Below are positions 12,101-24,100 of a stretch of DNA of 64,000 bases, in pieces. The notes below the pieces were generated by a model that saw only the letters and a program-made list of their open reading frames with translations, ran no database searches and was not told the DNA's origin. Location of the stretch: contig JALMQS010000153.1 in assembly GCA_024734495.1 (NCBI GenBank), positions 14,226,299 through 14,290,298 of the forward strand. The letters run 5' to 3'. The stretch comes from Forficula auricularia. Its lineage: Eukaryota > Arthropoda > Insecta > Dermaptera > Forficulidae. Positions within the stretch are counted from its first letter, which is position 1. Every line of letters starts with the position of its first letter. The position numbers were made by a program, and so were the translations under genes.

Positions 12101-15100
12101 TCCATTGTGGCGCCACGGAAACTAGAATTCCGAATCCGCTAGTAAGACTAACCCCACTGCTAACAAACATGATGATTCTTCTTTCATATTTATCGAAATA
12201 ACCAAAATATATCTAAAATATTAATCCAACACATATCGATTACTATTTTTTTTTTTTCGTGATAAAATTATATTGTCGAATTTACATTATATCGTTATTA
12301 TTTTAATGTTACCATATGTGTGCATAATATGAGGCGACTGTGGGTCAGTGGTTAGAGTGTCGGGCCGCTGACCTGAAATAAGCTGGACCGAGTCTCGGCA
12401 GATATTTGCAGTCTCCTCCTCTTGGAAAGCAATGGCTTCCTACCAAGAGTATAATTACCTAGTAACCTCTCCAAACTAGCCGTTCGGAACCGGCGTTAAA
12501 AAGTAGGTCCCGTATATCTGTGTAAAAACAGCTAAACACACTCAGTACAGATATAAGTAGAGAGGAGCCAAAACGTCAGGGAGACCTGATATGGCACTTA
12601 AAAAAGAAGATGTGCATAAAATTACTCTAATTTTGCTGTTTATTATGTTAATAAAAATTTTAGGGAGATTTGTATAAGCGTAGCCATGACGTCACATTGA
12701 AACATGGCAAGTTGGTTGTCTAGAGCTCCACTCTGACCACCTATTCCACCCCTACATATCAATTCGAATATGTGAAAGGTGTTGCTGTTGTTAGGATATA
12801 GTTAGTTCGGTTCGTATACCTCCATTTCGGGCAAGTATTTAGGCCCAAACCGAACCGTCTAAAAATCAGCCCGAAATGGACGTATACGGACCGAAGAACC
12901 GAGCCGAACTGAATATATACTAACCGAACCGAACCTCACGAGGATTATATTAGTCCGGGCTAGGTGTGTTTCTGAGCCATTATTTTTTCTATTCAACAAC
13001 ATATTAAAAAACGGAAATTCTACGGTAACTGTGGCGCGGCGATGGATTCTTATAGTACTCGCCAAAATAAGACGAAAATGAAGAATACCATTTTTCGAGA
13101 TATCGAGTTTAAAAAATAGAGTTTTTTGTATTTTTTGCATTTTTCAATTGTTTTTTATAGAAACTACGGAAAGGGTAGTATCACGGGTTCCGTGTGGCGC
13201 CGCTATCTGACAACGGATTAGCAACGCAGTTTGGTTCAAATCAATAAATTAATATTAATTAAAATATAATTAGTAAATGCCCAAAAAAATTCGAAGATGT
13301 AAAAGTCGATGCCGGTTCGGTTAAGATATATTCAGTTCGGCGTTAGCCAACCTAATCGCCTAAATACCAGCCCGAAATGAAAATACCATATACGAGCCGA
13401 ACTGAATATATCTTAACCGAACCTTTCAAAGTTCTTTAGGGATCCCATTTTTTTATCTAATCGAACCGAGATGATGAATAGAACCAAACCTATGAAAAGT
13501 TCTAAAAGTGAAAATTGCTGATGCCCACTGGTGCTCACTTGAGACAATTTGAGACATCACGGTCCATAAACTCAATTTCAGTTCAAATTTGTAGTTTAAA
13601 ATTGTATTTTTACTTTCCAACTTATTTCGATTAGTTCTAAAAGAAACCGTTGTCAGATAGCAGCGCCACACGGAACCCGTGATACTACGTTTTTCGTGGT
13701 TTCTATAAAAAACAATAGAAAAATAAAATAAATAAAAAACAAAAACAGAATTTTTTAAACTCGATATCTCGAAAAATGGTATTCTTCATTTCATCTTATT
13801 TTGGTGAGTACTATAAGAATACATCTTCAGATCGCGGCGCCACAGTTACCGTAGAATCCCCCAACAACACATTAAAAAACGGAAAACCCTCGGGTGGCAC
13901 TAATAGTGCTAAAAACCAGCAGCGCCTCTTTCGACCAATTCAAGTCCCAAGATGAAAATTTGACATATAGCTACGCTAGGGATTCTACGGTAACTGTGGC
14001 CCCGCGATCTGACGATGTATTCTTATAGTACTCACCAAAATAAGACAAATGAAGAATACCATTTTTTGAGATTTCGCTTAGTTTTCGAGATATTCAGTTT
14101 AAAAAATAATGATTTTTGTTTTTATTTTATTTTTCATTTGTCTTTTTATTGAAACCTTGGAAACCGTAGTATCACGGCGCTGCTATCTGATGACGGATTC
14201 TTTTAGAACTAGACAAATAAGTCGGAAAGTAAAAATACAATTTTAAACTACAAATTTGAACTGAAATTGAGTTTATGGACCGTGATGTCTCAAATTGTCT
14301 CAAGTGAGCGCCAGTCTTAGAACTTTTCATAGGTTCGGTTCTATTCATCATCTCGGTTCATTTAGATAAAAAAAATGGGTTACCGAACCAACTTTGAAAG
14401 ATTCGGTTAAGACATATTCCAGTTCAGCTCGGTTCTGCTCGTATATCTTCATTTCGGTTTTTAGGCGATTAGGTTGGCGTTAGCCTAAATGTCAGCCTGA
14501 AATGAAGATATACGACCCGACCCGAGCCGAACTGAATATATCTTCAACAGAACCTGCAGGGACTTTTACATATTCGAATTTTTTGGGCATTTACTAATTA
14601 TTTTTTAATTAATATTTATTTTCTAAAAGAATCCGTTGTCAGTAGCGGCGTCACAGTTACCGTAGAATTGCCGCTACGCTTCTGAAAATCAGCCGGACTT
14701 CTTACCTTTTTGAATGTTTTTCCACGTTTTATAGTTTTTATTGCACGAAAATCCAGTCTCTAATGTTTACGATAAATAAATAATAACACAAACAGATTTG
14801 TTGTCTTAGCAACGCAAATTATAACAATAATAGCATGTGATATTTTGGTAATTATGTAAGAAGATCCATCAATCAATTGTTAACAGTGGTTGTTTTATTT
14901 CACTAGCAAATATACGGACGCGGCTCTTCAGAATCCGGCTCGCCATTGTCTTTCACATTTGAAGACTTTTTGGCAAGTCTCGGTCAACTTGACGACGAGT
15001 CTGTCGGACACGATTCCGAAATATCCAATTCGGAAAAGCCATCGCACACTCTTGATAAACTTATTAATATCAAGTGTGAGCAAAATCTTAAACAAGAAAA

Positions 15101-18100
15101 TGAGGTATATGCTAACTTTTAAGGAGATAGGTGTTGGTTCTAGGTGAAACATTTTAATATAATAATAAAACTTAAGTAAGAAAGAGAAGAAACTTACATA
15201 GCATCTTACTCAAGTTTTATTATTATATGAGGTATATGCCTTTGTATTACGGGCCAATCTTATTGGAAACATGCATGCCTACAATAATTATATCAGGGTG
15301 CTCTCTAGCTTCATGAGCCCCTCTCTAAAGAATTAGAAGAGGTTTTTGTTGAAGTTATAAAACAAACAGAAACAAAGAGGTTGTCCTCTGTGTGATGCAA
15401 ATAAACATAACACATATATATCAAGATGATATATCTGTATATATATTATTTATTCAAACAAATAAATAATATATATATACAGATATATCATCTTGATATA
15501 TATGTGTATATGTTTATTTGCATCAAGCAGAGGACAACCTCTTTGTTTCTCTTTGTGAATCAACAACTCTGCTACTCTAAACAAAAACTTTTCAATGAAG
15601 TTATAAAACTTGACCATTTTTATTTTTAGCATATAATGCTAATTTTGCTACAATCCTATACTATTAAAGTGCATTTGTGCCTGCCTCTGTACCTATGTAC
15701 CTATGTCCGTCCCCCCGGGGGGTGGAGGTGGGGTCCAGGGGTTTGGAGTCAGGGGGTGGATGTCCAGGGGGCTACTAAGGGGGGATTTGTGCCTATGTCT
15801 GTACCTATATATACCTATCTGGGGTTTGGAGGTGGGGTCCAGTGGTGATAAAAATGTTAGGTATTGTAATTTAAAATGCACGTTTTTTGTATCCAATTTC
15901 CCCAAAATCTAGCAAATTTTTAAAATGTGGCAACATTGTCATCGGTGGCGGTATGTTATATTTGGAAGCTATAAAAGTAGCATCATGTTGATATTTTGAC
16001 GAAAAATTAAATATCTCATATTTTAGTGCTAGGGGGTTCCTCAGAAATAAATATAAGTGCTCTAGGGTTCCTCGCTCTACAAAAGATTGAAAAACAATGT
16101 TATAGGGAACCAAACAAAACGACAATAACATAATAACAATTTTTTGGCTTTTGTGAAAATTTACCTTGGTGTGACTAATCCCATAGAGTAATATAGAATG
16201 GAAGGCTCTATAAGGATCCAATGTATTTTAGAGTATACGAGTTACAGAGCTCTCTGGCGAGTCCAGGACGAAGAGCAATAAAATGCCGGAAAGCGCTCTC
16301 TTCGGGGCAAATTTTGGTGACAAAAAAATATGCTTATATATATAAAACATAAAGGGTATGTATCTTTTATCTATGACAAAGGCTTTGGATAGCTCCTAAG
16401 AACTAAGAGTTTTCGACCCGCAGTCGCTAGAGAGCGCTTTTTTGATATACGGTAGCCTTCCACTCTATATTATTCTATGACTAATCCCTTTTTGAACGCC
16501 ACCTCCTCAAATACTATAAATATACAAATTAATAAATATTTTCCATTATTATAATAACTATCAATTTATTAGTTTTGTTTTGTTTTTTTAGAAATTCGAG
16601 CCTGATAAACTTACTGAAGAAGACAATACCTGTCACTCTTCCTTACGTGCTTATCGTTCAAAACGATTACAAGAGGAGGAAGATCAAGGCAAAGAGCGAC
16701 GCGCCAAGCTCCGTGCTTATCGGCTTAAGCATAATAAAAAGAACGAAAAAATCGCAGAAGATCATGCCTTGAGAATACAATATTTGCGCGCATATCGGAA
16801 ACGACGTGAACAGAAAGAAATTAATGCAGAAACCAAAAAGATTGATGTTGTTGCTGCACAAAAGGCTGTTCAAAATATTTCAAAAGTTCCTGAGGCCTCA
16901 AAGTTTAGCGCTGTTGAGGTTAAAAGACAGAATGCTGAAGAGAAAGTTATCTGGATGAGAATGAGTCATCAAGAGAAATTAAAAAATGCTCAAAATCAAG
17001 AGAAAATAAAAAATGAACCTGATGCAGATATAAATACGGATAATGTTAAAGATGTAAAATTGAATAATGTTGCAGAAGTCCAAAAGACTAGCCCTGGAGA
17101 AGAAAACAAGGCTAGTTCTGAAGAAATTAACAAGAAAAGTGCAGTGGAAAATCCTAGACCTAAGGCGAGTACGGTAGAAGCCAAAAAGAGTGTCCCTAAA
17201 AAAAGAAAAAGGCCTAAACCTAAAGATGACTATGTAAAAAGGCGCAGGGGTAGAAAAAGGAAAAGGAAGGCTCCTATTCGAAAACCAGTAAATATATCTG
17301 CAAAAAGTAATCATGCAAGCGAGGATAGTGGTAAGCATTCCTTATTCAGGAAAAAAAGAAAAATTACTATGAATATATTGACAAAATTTTATTAATTTTT
17401 TTATGTACGTATAATATAAAAAAGAGCAATCTGAAAACTTCTATTTGAAATCCAAACGTTTCGGAAGAAATTCTCCCTTTTACTTTACCATACAGGGTAT
17501 GGTCAAGTATTGTAATCGTACATGAAAAAAATGGATTTTTTCCTTCTTTTTTTAGAAATATCTCAAAAACGGCTGAAACTATTTTGATTAAAAAAATTGA
17601 GCGAAACCATGGCATTTCGCTCCACAAAAAAACTCAAATAAGTTAACATCGAAAAAATTATATTTTTCGAAATAACTGTTTTGTCAAAATGTCTGTTAGA
17701 CTGTGGGTTACCAATTTTTTTTTGGACGAGCTAGCTCAAAAACTAGTGTGAATATCAAAACCAAATTTCCCACGTAGTTTTGGTCCATTGAGATCAAGGG
17801 CTGATTAGATTTTGGTGCAAATCGACTCCAAATTAAGGGTGGTAGAGGGGGGGTTAAAAATTAAAAATCTAGACTATTTGAGCAAACTCAACCAAATTTT
17901 GTATACATAATCAGTGGGCACCCAGGAGTCTAAAAATGGAAAAACTAACCCCCCCCTACATGATTATAAATAATTTTATTAAATATTAAATATAAGTGAG
18001 GGGCCTGGTTGTATGGTAAAGTCAAGTGGATGTCCACATCAGAACACGTCAGCTTATTTTTTTTGTTCAGGGAGAATGGTGTAGGTTCGAGGTGTGAAAC

Positions 18101-21100
18101 ATTTATAAAATTAATAAACTTGTGTGGCCATCCACATGACTTTACCATACGCCTGGCCCCTCTTTTATTATATAATATTTAATAAAATCATTTATAATCA
18201 TTTAGGGGTGGGGGGGGTTCAAAAAATTAAATTCTAGGTCCTTGGGCCAAACTCAACCAAATTTTGTATACATATTCAGTGGGCTCCCAGATGACTAAAA
18301 ATGCAAAAATTAACTGCCCAGGTCAAAAAACGGTTTTTGGCATTGAAATATCAATTTTTTATTCCGACCAAATTAATGGTTCAAAAAATTTGAAACTCTG
18401 TAGACTTTATCCTTATAATAATAGCTATCCCTCAGAATTTTTATAGATTTTTAGCTATTATAATTTTGGAGTCTATAACTTATTAATACTAAGATATAGC
18501 AGTATTTTTTATCTAGATGTAACTCCAAAATTGTAATAGCTAAAAATCTGTAAAAATTCTGAAGGATAGCCACTATTATAAGGATTAAGTCTATAGAGTT
18601 TCAATTTTTTTGAACCATTACTTTGGCTGGAATAAAAAATTGATATTTCAATGCCAAAAACCCCATGTTATTTAAATGGGAAACTTAATCGCTGTGTAGC
18701 ACTAGGTTAAAGTTGAGATAGAGACTTGAAACTTGTTCAATATTTTTTTTTTTACTTATTTAGCACCAAATGAGCCCCTGTCCGCGTAAATATTCGATAA
18801 TATCCAAATTAAGGAGCATCCTAACCCATATATTAGATATATCAGAAGGTTTCGCCCCTCAGGAGTGGAACCCAAGCGTCAACTTGCTATCTGAGGGGCG
18901 AAACCTTCTGATATAATATCTAATATATAGGTACATAATTATCTACTAAGATCTTTGATTAAATTGGCCTTATTCATCTACTCTTTTGATTAAAAATAGG
19001 TATGAAGACCGGAGTGTTCTTTTTGAAAAAAATTCCATCTATTTTTCAAAATTGATACACTAAAATTTTTGTATTAAATAAATAAAGTTTAATTTATTTA
19101 ATTTTTTTTTTTAGAAATTTATTTTATTTCTGAAGAGGTGGACATTAACCCTAAACTAGAATTGGACAGACAAAACATTCCAGTTGTCTCAAATGATGTC
19201 ATTGAGATCGCGTCATCCGATAGCGACTCAGTAGAAGAAGTTTATTGTTTGCCACCGATACTCAGCCTTTCTAAGCCACCCTTGCAGGTATGTTTTACTT
19301 TACTTCTATCGTCCCTTGGGTCTATACTTGTAGAATTCAAAAATCACTCTTGACTAATACACAGAACTCGAAAAAATGTATTTGAAATGGTGGCAGGTTG
19401 CTCGTTCCTGATTTAGCCTATAATTATTTGAAATAAGCTATGGAAAATCATATTTTGAAAATTCATTAGCTATATTGAAATTTTATTAATTAAAATATAA
19501 GGTCAGGTGGGGTAACTGGGGCCGGGGGCAACTGGGCCAGGGGTCCTGTAACCCCAGAGCTTTTTAATTTTACCTCATTTTTTTAGCGCAATTCACTTTT
19601 TCATATTGGTGGGAAATTTTCAGTGTTCCTGAATTAGAGAAATTTCTTTAAGTTTATAAGTTTATTTTATACTTAAGTACTTAGTTAAGTTAATTACTTA
19701 TTTACTTATTTACCAAGTTATGTGCTTACTTCTTACCTAGTTGCCTTACCCAGTTCCTTGAAAATATTGAGACTTGAGTAAGTACTTAATTAGGGCTTTC
19801 TTAAGCATAAGGAACTTATTTAACTTTATTTCAATGGGTAAAATGAAATTATTTTGTTTAGTTGTTTGATGTATGATACTTTTTTGTAATAAAAATCGAT
19901 TTTAAAAATTATACTTGGCGTTTAAACTTATCTACCTTAAAAAATTCAATAGAATAAAAAAAATAGAGGTCTTGGTGCAACTGGGCCAGCCTAGTCAGGG
20001 CCCAATTACCCCGAATCGCTTACATCTTTGATTATTTTTAATCCATATACAAATGAGACTAATTCTACCTACGGCCAGGGCCTTGAGGGATAGGGGAACA
20101 TGTACAACTACTCAAAAGATGTTAAAAATTAAAAAAATAGCAAATAGGCTGGGCTGGTCCAATTACCCCACAACGCGTTTAACTGGGCCAACCGCAAAAC
20201 TTTACATTCAACTTAAGATAATTCCAAAATTTTGAATAATCAAAAGTTGAAAGTATCATTATTATTTGAAGAAAATTTCATCTTTCAATTAATATAGTCA
20301 CGAGATCTATAAATTGTGAGGAAGCTTAGTTATAGCCAAAAATATGGAGTACTATCCTTGGGAAAACAAAAGAAGCTGGCCCAGTTACCCCACCTGACCT
20401 TATATTATGAAGGTTCACAACCTCCTATGTCAAAATAGCCAAGTTTACAGTCTTCTTCTTCAAAGTCGTAATCCTCTTGACAGAGGAGTCGTGATCCATG
20501 TTTACAATAGGGCGCATTAAAAATATATTTTAAATAGATTTTACAAGTTATTGTTATAGATAGTGCTGCAATTAATTCCTCGCTCAATTAATAAAATAAC
20601 GCCATAGGATTTTGAACACCTTAAAAATGGAAACATTGTGCTACTAGGGTTGTATCTAGTAGATGACAACCTCTTGTAATTTTCTTAGAAATGTAAAATT
20701 TATTTCTATTTGCAATTTAAACTCTTTCTTATATTTAATAATTTAATTTTTTTTTGTTTCTTTTTTTCTGTGAATAGAAAATCGAATCGGGCTATTCTTC
20801 TCCGCCCCGCTTGTCTCCTGTGCCATTTTCATATGCCAAGGCCAACTCTAATACTTCGTCTCCATTAAATAAAAAAAGACCAGTATTACCAGTATTGACA
20901 TCGAATCCATTTGAAAGTGTTGACGAAAAAATGCCGATGGTTACTCTTTTAGGCTGTGATGTGCCAGTGGGCGCCAATAGTGGCTATACAAAACCAAATG
21001 TTTCACCTTTAGAATCCACTAGTAGTGAAAAAGTTTCGTTACGAAATGTGAGAATTAAAGCAGAAAAGCCAAAAGAGGTGAGAAAATTATTTTTGATTTA

Positions 21101-24100
21101 TTAAATTACTTATAAGTATTCTCTCTTTTAAATGATTAGCACTTCTAATCACATACTAGTAAAGGGCATTTGTACCTGCCTCTATTTATAACTACCTATG
21201 CCCCCCAGGTGGTAGGGGTGGGGGTCCAGGGGGATTTTCGTCTATGTCTTTACTTATATCTATATACACCTATGTGGGGTTGGGAGGTGGGGTCCAGGGG
21301 GTCCGTGGTCCATGGGTGGGGAGTCCAGGGGCTAGGTTTACTGGGTTGGAGGGTGATCGAGGCGGGGGAGAAGTTCCGGGGTTGGGAAGAGTGATTGGAG
21401 ATGGAGGAGAGAGAGTTCAAGGGACGGGGGGTCGAAAGGTCAAAGCCCTTTGACTAGAAAGAGGCCCACCGAAGGCGGGCCTTGCAGCTAGTGTTAATAA
21501 TATTATTATACATTATTGTTATTATTATTATTATTTAACACACAAACACACACTCACATCGAAATTTTACAGGATATAAATAAAACTTTCAATAAAAATG
21601 TATGACAAAAAAGCAATCTGGTCATATTATTAAACTATATTCAAACGCCTCCCAATCGATCACAAACCGGTGGCCAAGAGGATATGAACTAAGGCCCTTA
21701 TAAAAGCACAGCGCACATGCGATCCCGGGTTCGAATCCCGGCTATAATATATTGTCTCTAATATAAAAATCTTTTCTTCGTTCCCTAAATTAATTTAATT
21801 AATAATTGTCTTTCGACGCAACCTCGTTGTGATTGCGCCCCGGGGTAAAGAAAAAATTATTTTCGACCTTTGGATTTGTGATCGATTGGGAGGCGTTTGA
21901 ATATAGTTTAATAATAGTCCGGCCACTACAGAGCTGCAAAAATGAACGAGGAAGAGATTAAAAAGATTAAATAAAAATGAAATTCCATAATTCATATAGA
22001 CATTAAGTATCGGCTTGGGTTCAGGGATCGGTGGCCAAGAGGATAAGAGCTAAGGCTCTTATAAAGGGATCGCAGCTCACATGCGAAGATCCCGGGTTCG
22101 AATTCCGGCTGATCCTTTTGTCTATAATATAAAAATCTTTTCTTCGTTCCCTAAATTAATTTAATTAATAATTGTCTTTCGACGCGGCCTCGTTGTGATT
22201 GCGCCCCGGGGTAAAGAAAAAATTATTTTCGACCTTTGGGTTTGTGATCGATTGGGAGGCGTTTGAATATAGTTTAATAATAGTCCGGCCACTACAGAGC
22301 TGCAAAAATGAACGAGGAAGAGATTAAAAAGATTAAATAAAATGAAATTCCATAATTCATATAGACATTAAGTATCGGCTTGGGTTCAGGGATCGGTGGC
22401 CAAGAGGATAAGAGCTAAGGCTCTTATAAAGGGATCGCAGCTCACATGCGAAGATCCCGGGTTCTAATTCCGGCTGATCCTTTTGTCTATAATATAAAAA
22501 TCTTTTCTTCGTTCTCTAATTTAATTGTTAATAATATCCAATTATCATAAAATTATTATTATTTCATATTTAATGAGAAATTTTCAAAAAAACATGATTT
22601 TACAAAAACAATGTTTTTTCATCAAATGGAAGCTTTTTAGGGGGCGTTGGAAAAAATTTAATTTTTAACGACTAGTCTAATATAGCCGTCCCTTGAGATA
22701 ATTTACCCCGGATCGCCTATCCATGGCCTAGAGCAGTGATTCCCAACCGGTGGTTCGCGAACCCCTGGGGGTTCGCAATGTTTGCAGAGGGGGTCGCCAA
22801 AATAATATTGTAATGGCGGATTTTTTAAAACGCCATTAAAATCAAAAGCAAAAAAAAAAAAAAAAAAAAAAAACACAAAAATTAAAGAACACACCCACTG
22901 TAAAACAGATTGTTCGCTTGTTAAGAAATCTATAATAAATTTCAAAATTTTCATTTTTTTCCTTATTTGTTTTTCAAAATTACTTCATCAATATCAAATT
23001 ATATCAACAATTTTATACATTATAATTTATTCCTCTTATTCAAGTAATCAAATACTATTCTCTTTTTATTACAAACATTTATTTATATTTAAAACATTTT
23101 ATCAATGTGATTAGTATCATGTTCTGCTTTATATTTAATATCATTGCAGCAGTTTTCCCTTCTATGTAATATTTTTTTTACAATACAATTGGAAATAAAT
23201 ATCAAATTAAGGCAGTTTACTACAGATTTTAGAATTAGATACTTGGAGAATAGTGTTGTATTAACCGACATTCATACATAGGCTTAGCACTTGTAAAGCT
23301 TGAGTGATAGTGATACTGTGACTGTCAAATTCTCGTGTAAATGATTTAATAATTATTAATTTAATTATTATTATAGCATATTTTTATTTAAACATTTTAT
23401 TTTTAACGAACTTAGTTCCATATTTATTTTGAAATTAATTAAACTAATTGAACCGCGTAAATTTGAATAATTTGGTTAGCGCAGCCTCGGCTAAAGAGGA
23501 AGACGCAGGTTCGAATCCTGCCAGATGCCAAATTTCATTTTTTCTTTTCAAAACAAAAATAATGAAATGATTTATGAACTGCAAAAAATTCGCAGGCTGA
23601 ATCATGGAAATTATTTTTATTATGGATCGATGGTTAAAAACGGGTCGTTTAGAAACGAGACATGATAATCGAGATGATAGTACTGAAAGCTGTAGTGAGG
23701 TACCGTTTCACCAGACGAAAAACAAAGGAAATGATGATAGAAAAGGGAAAAAGCGAAAATATGACAGCCACTATCTACAATTGGGTTTTCATTTTACTGG
23801 GGATGAGTCGGAACCTAAACCGCTTTGTGTTATATGTAACGAAGTTCTTGCCAAAACCATCACTTCTTCGTAGACATATTGAAACAAAACATCCGACACA
23901 CAAAGTCATTAACGACTACATAGGAGGTTCGTCAAATTTTTTCTGACCTTTAGGTTCGCGAGGAAAAAAAGTTTGGGAAACACTGGTCTAGAGGCAAAAC
24001 ACTACTACTAGTATTCAAGTCGGAACCCATGCTCTGCTACCTTGCTACATAACTGACATAAAATTTCCATTAGGTAGTTGTAAATTCAACAGGTTGTCAA

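Larger units (their letters stand above)
22734..23985 (+). mobile_element. hAT element with BED-finger remnant
   Basis: Inverted ends CAGTGATTCCCAA and TTGGGAAACACTG are flanked by GCCTAGAG and GTCTAGAG, an 8-bp duplication with one mismatch. 1,252 bp long, it keeps only the N-terminal BED-type finger coding part, so it cannot move by itself. Confidence 0.88.

Noticed and set aside
16979..17338. Minus-strand ORF of 119 codons
   Set aside because: Shadow of exon 7; Phe/Ser-rich composition mirrors the basic exon.
22025..22115. Functional tRNA-Leu or tRNA-Ser gene
   Set aside because: The anticodon arm is replaced by an 8-bp hairpin with a 4-base loop and the D-stem is incomplete.
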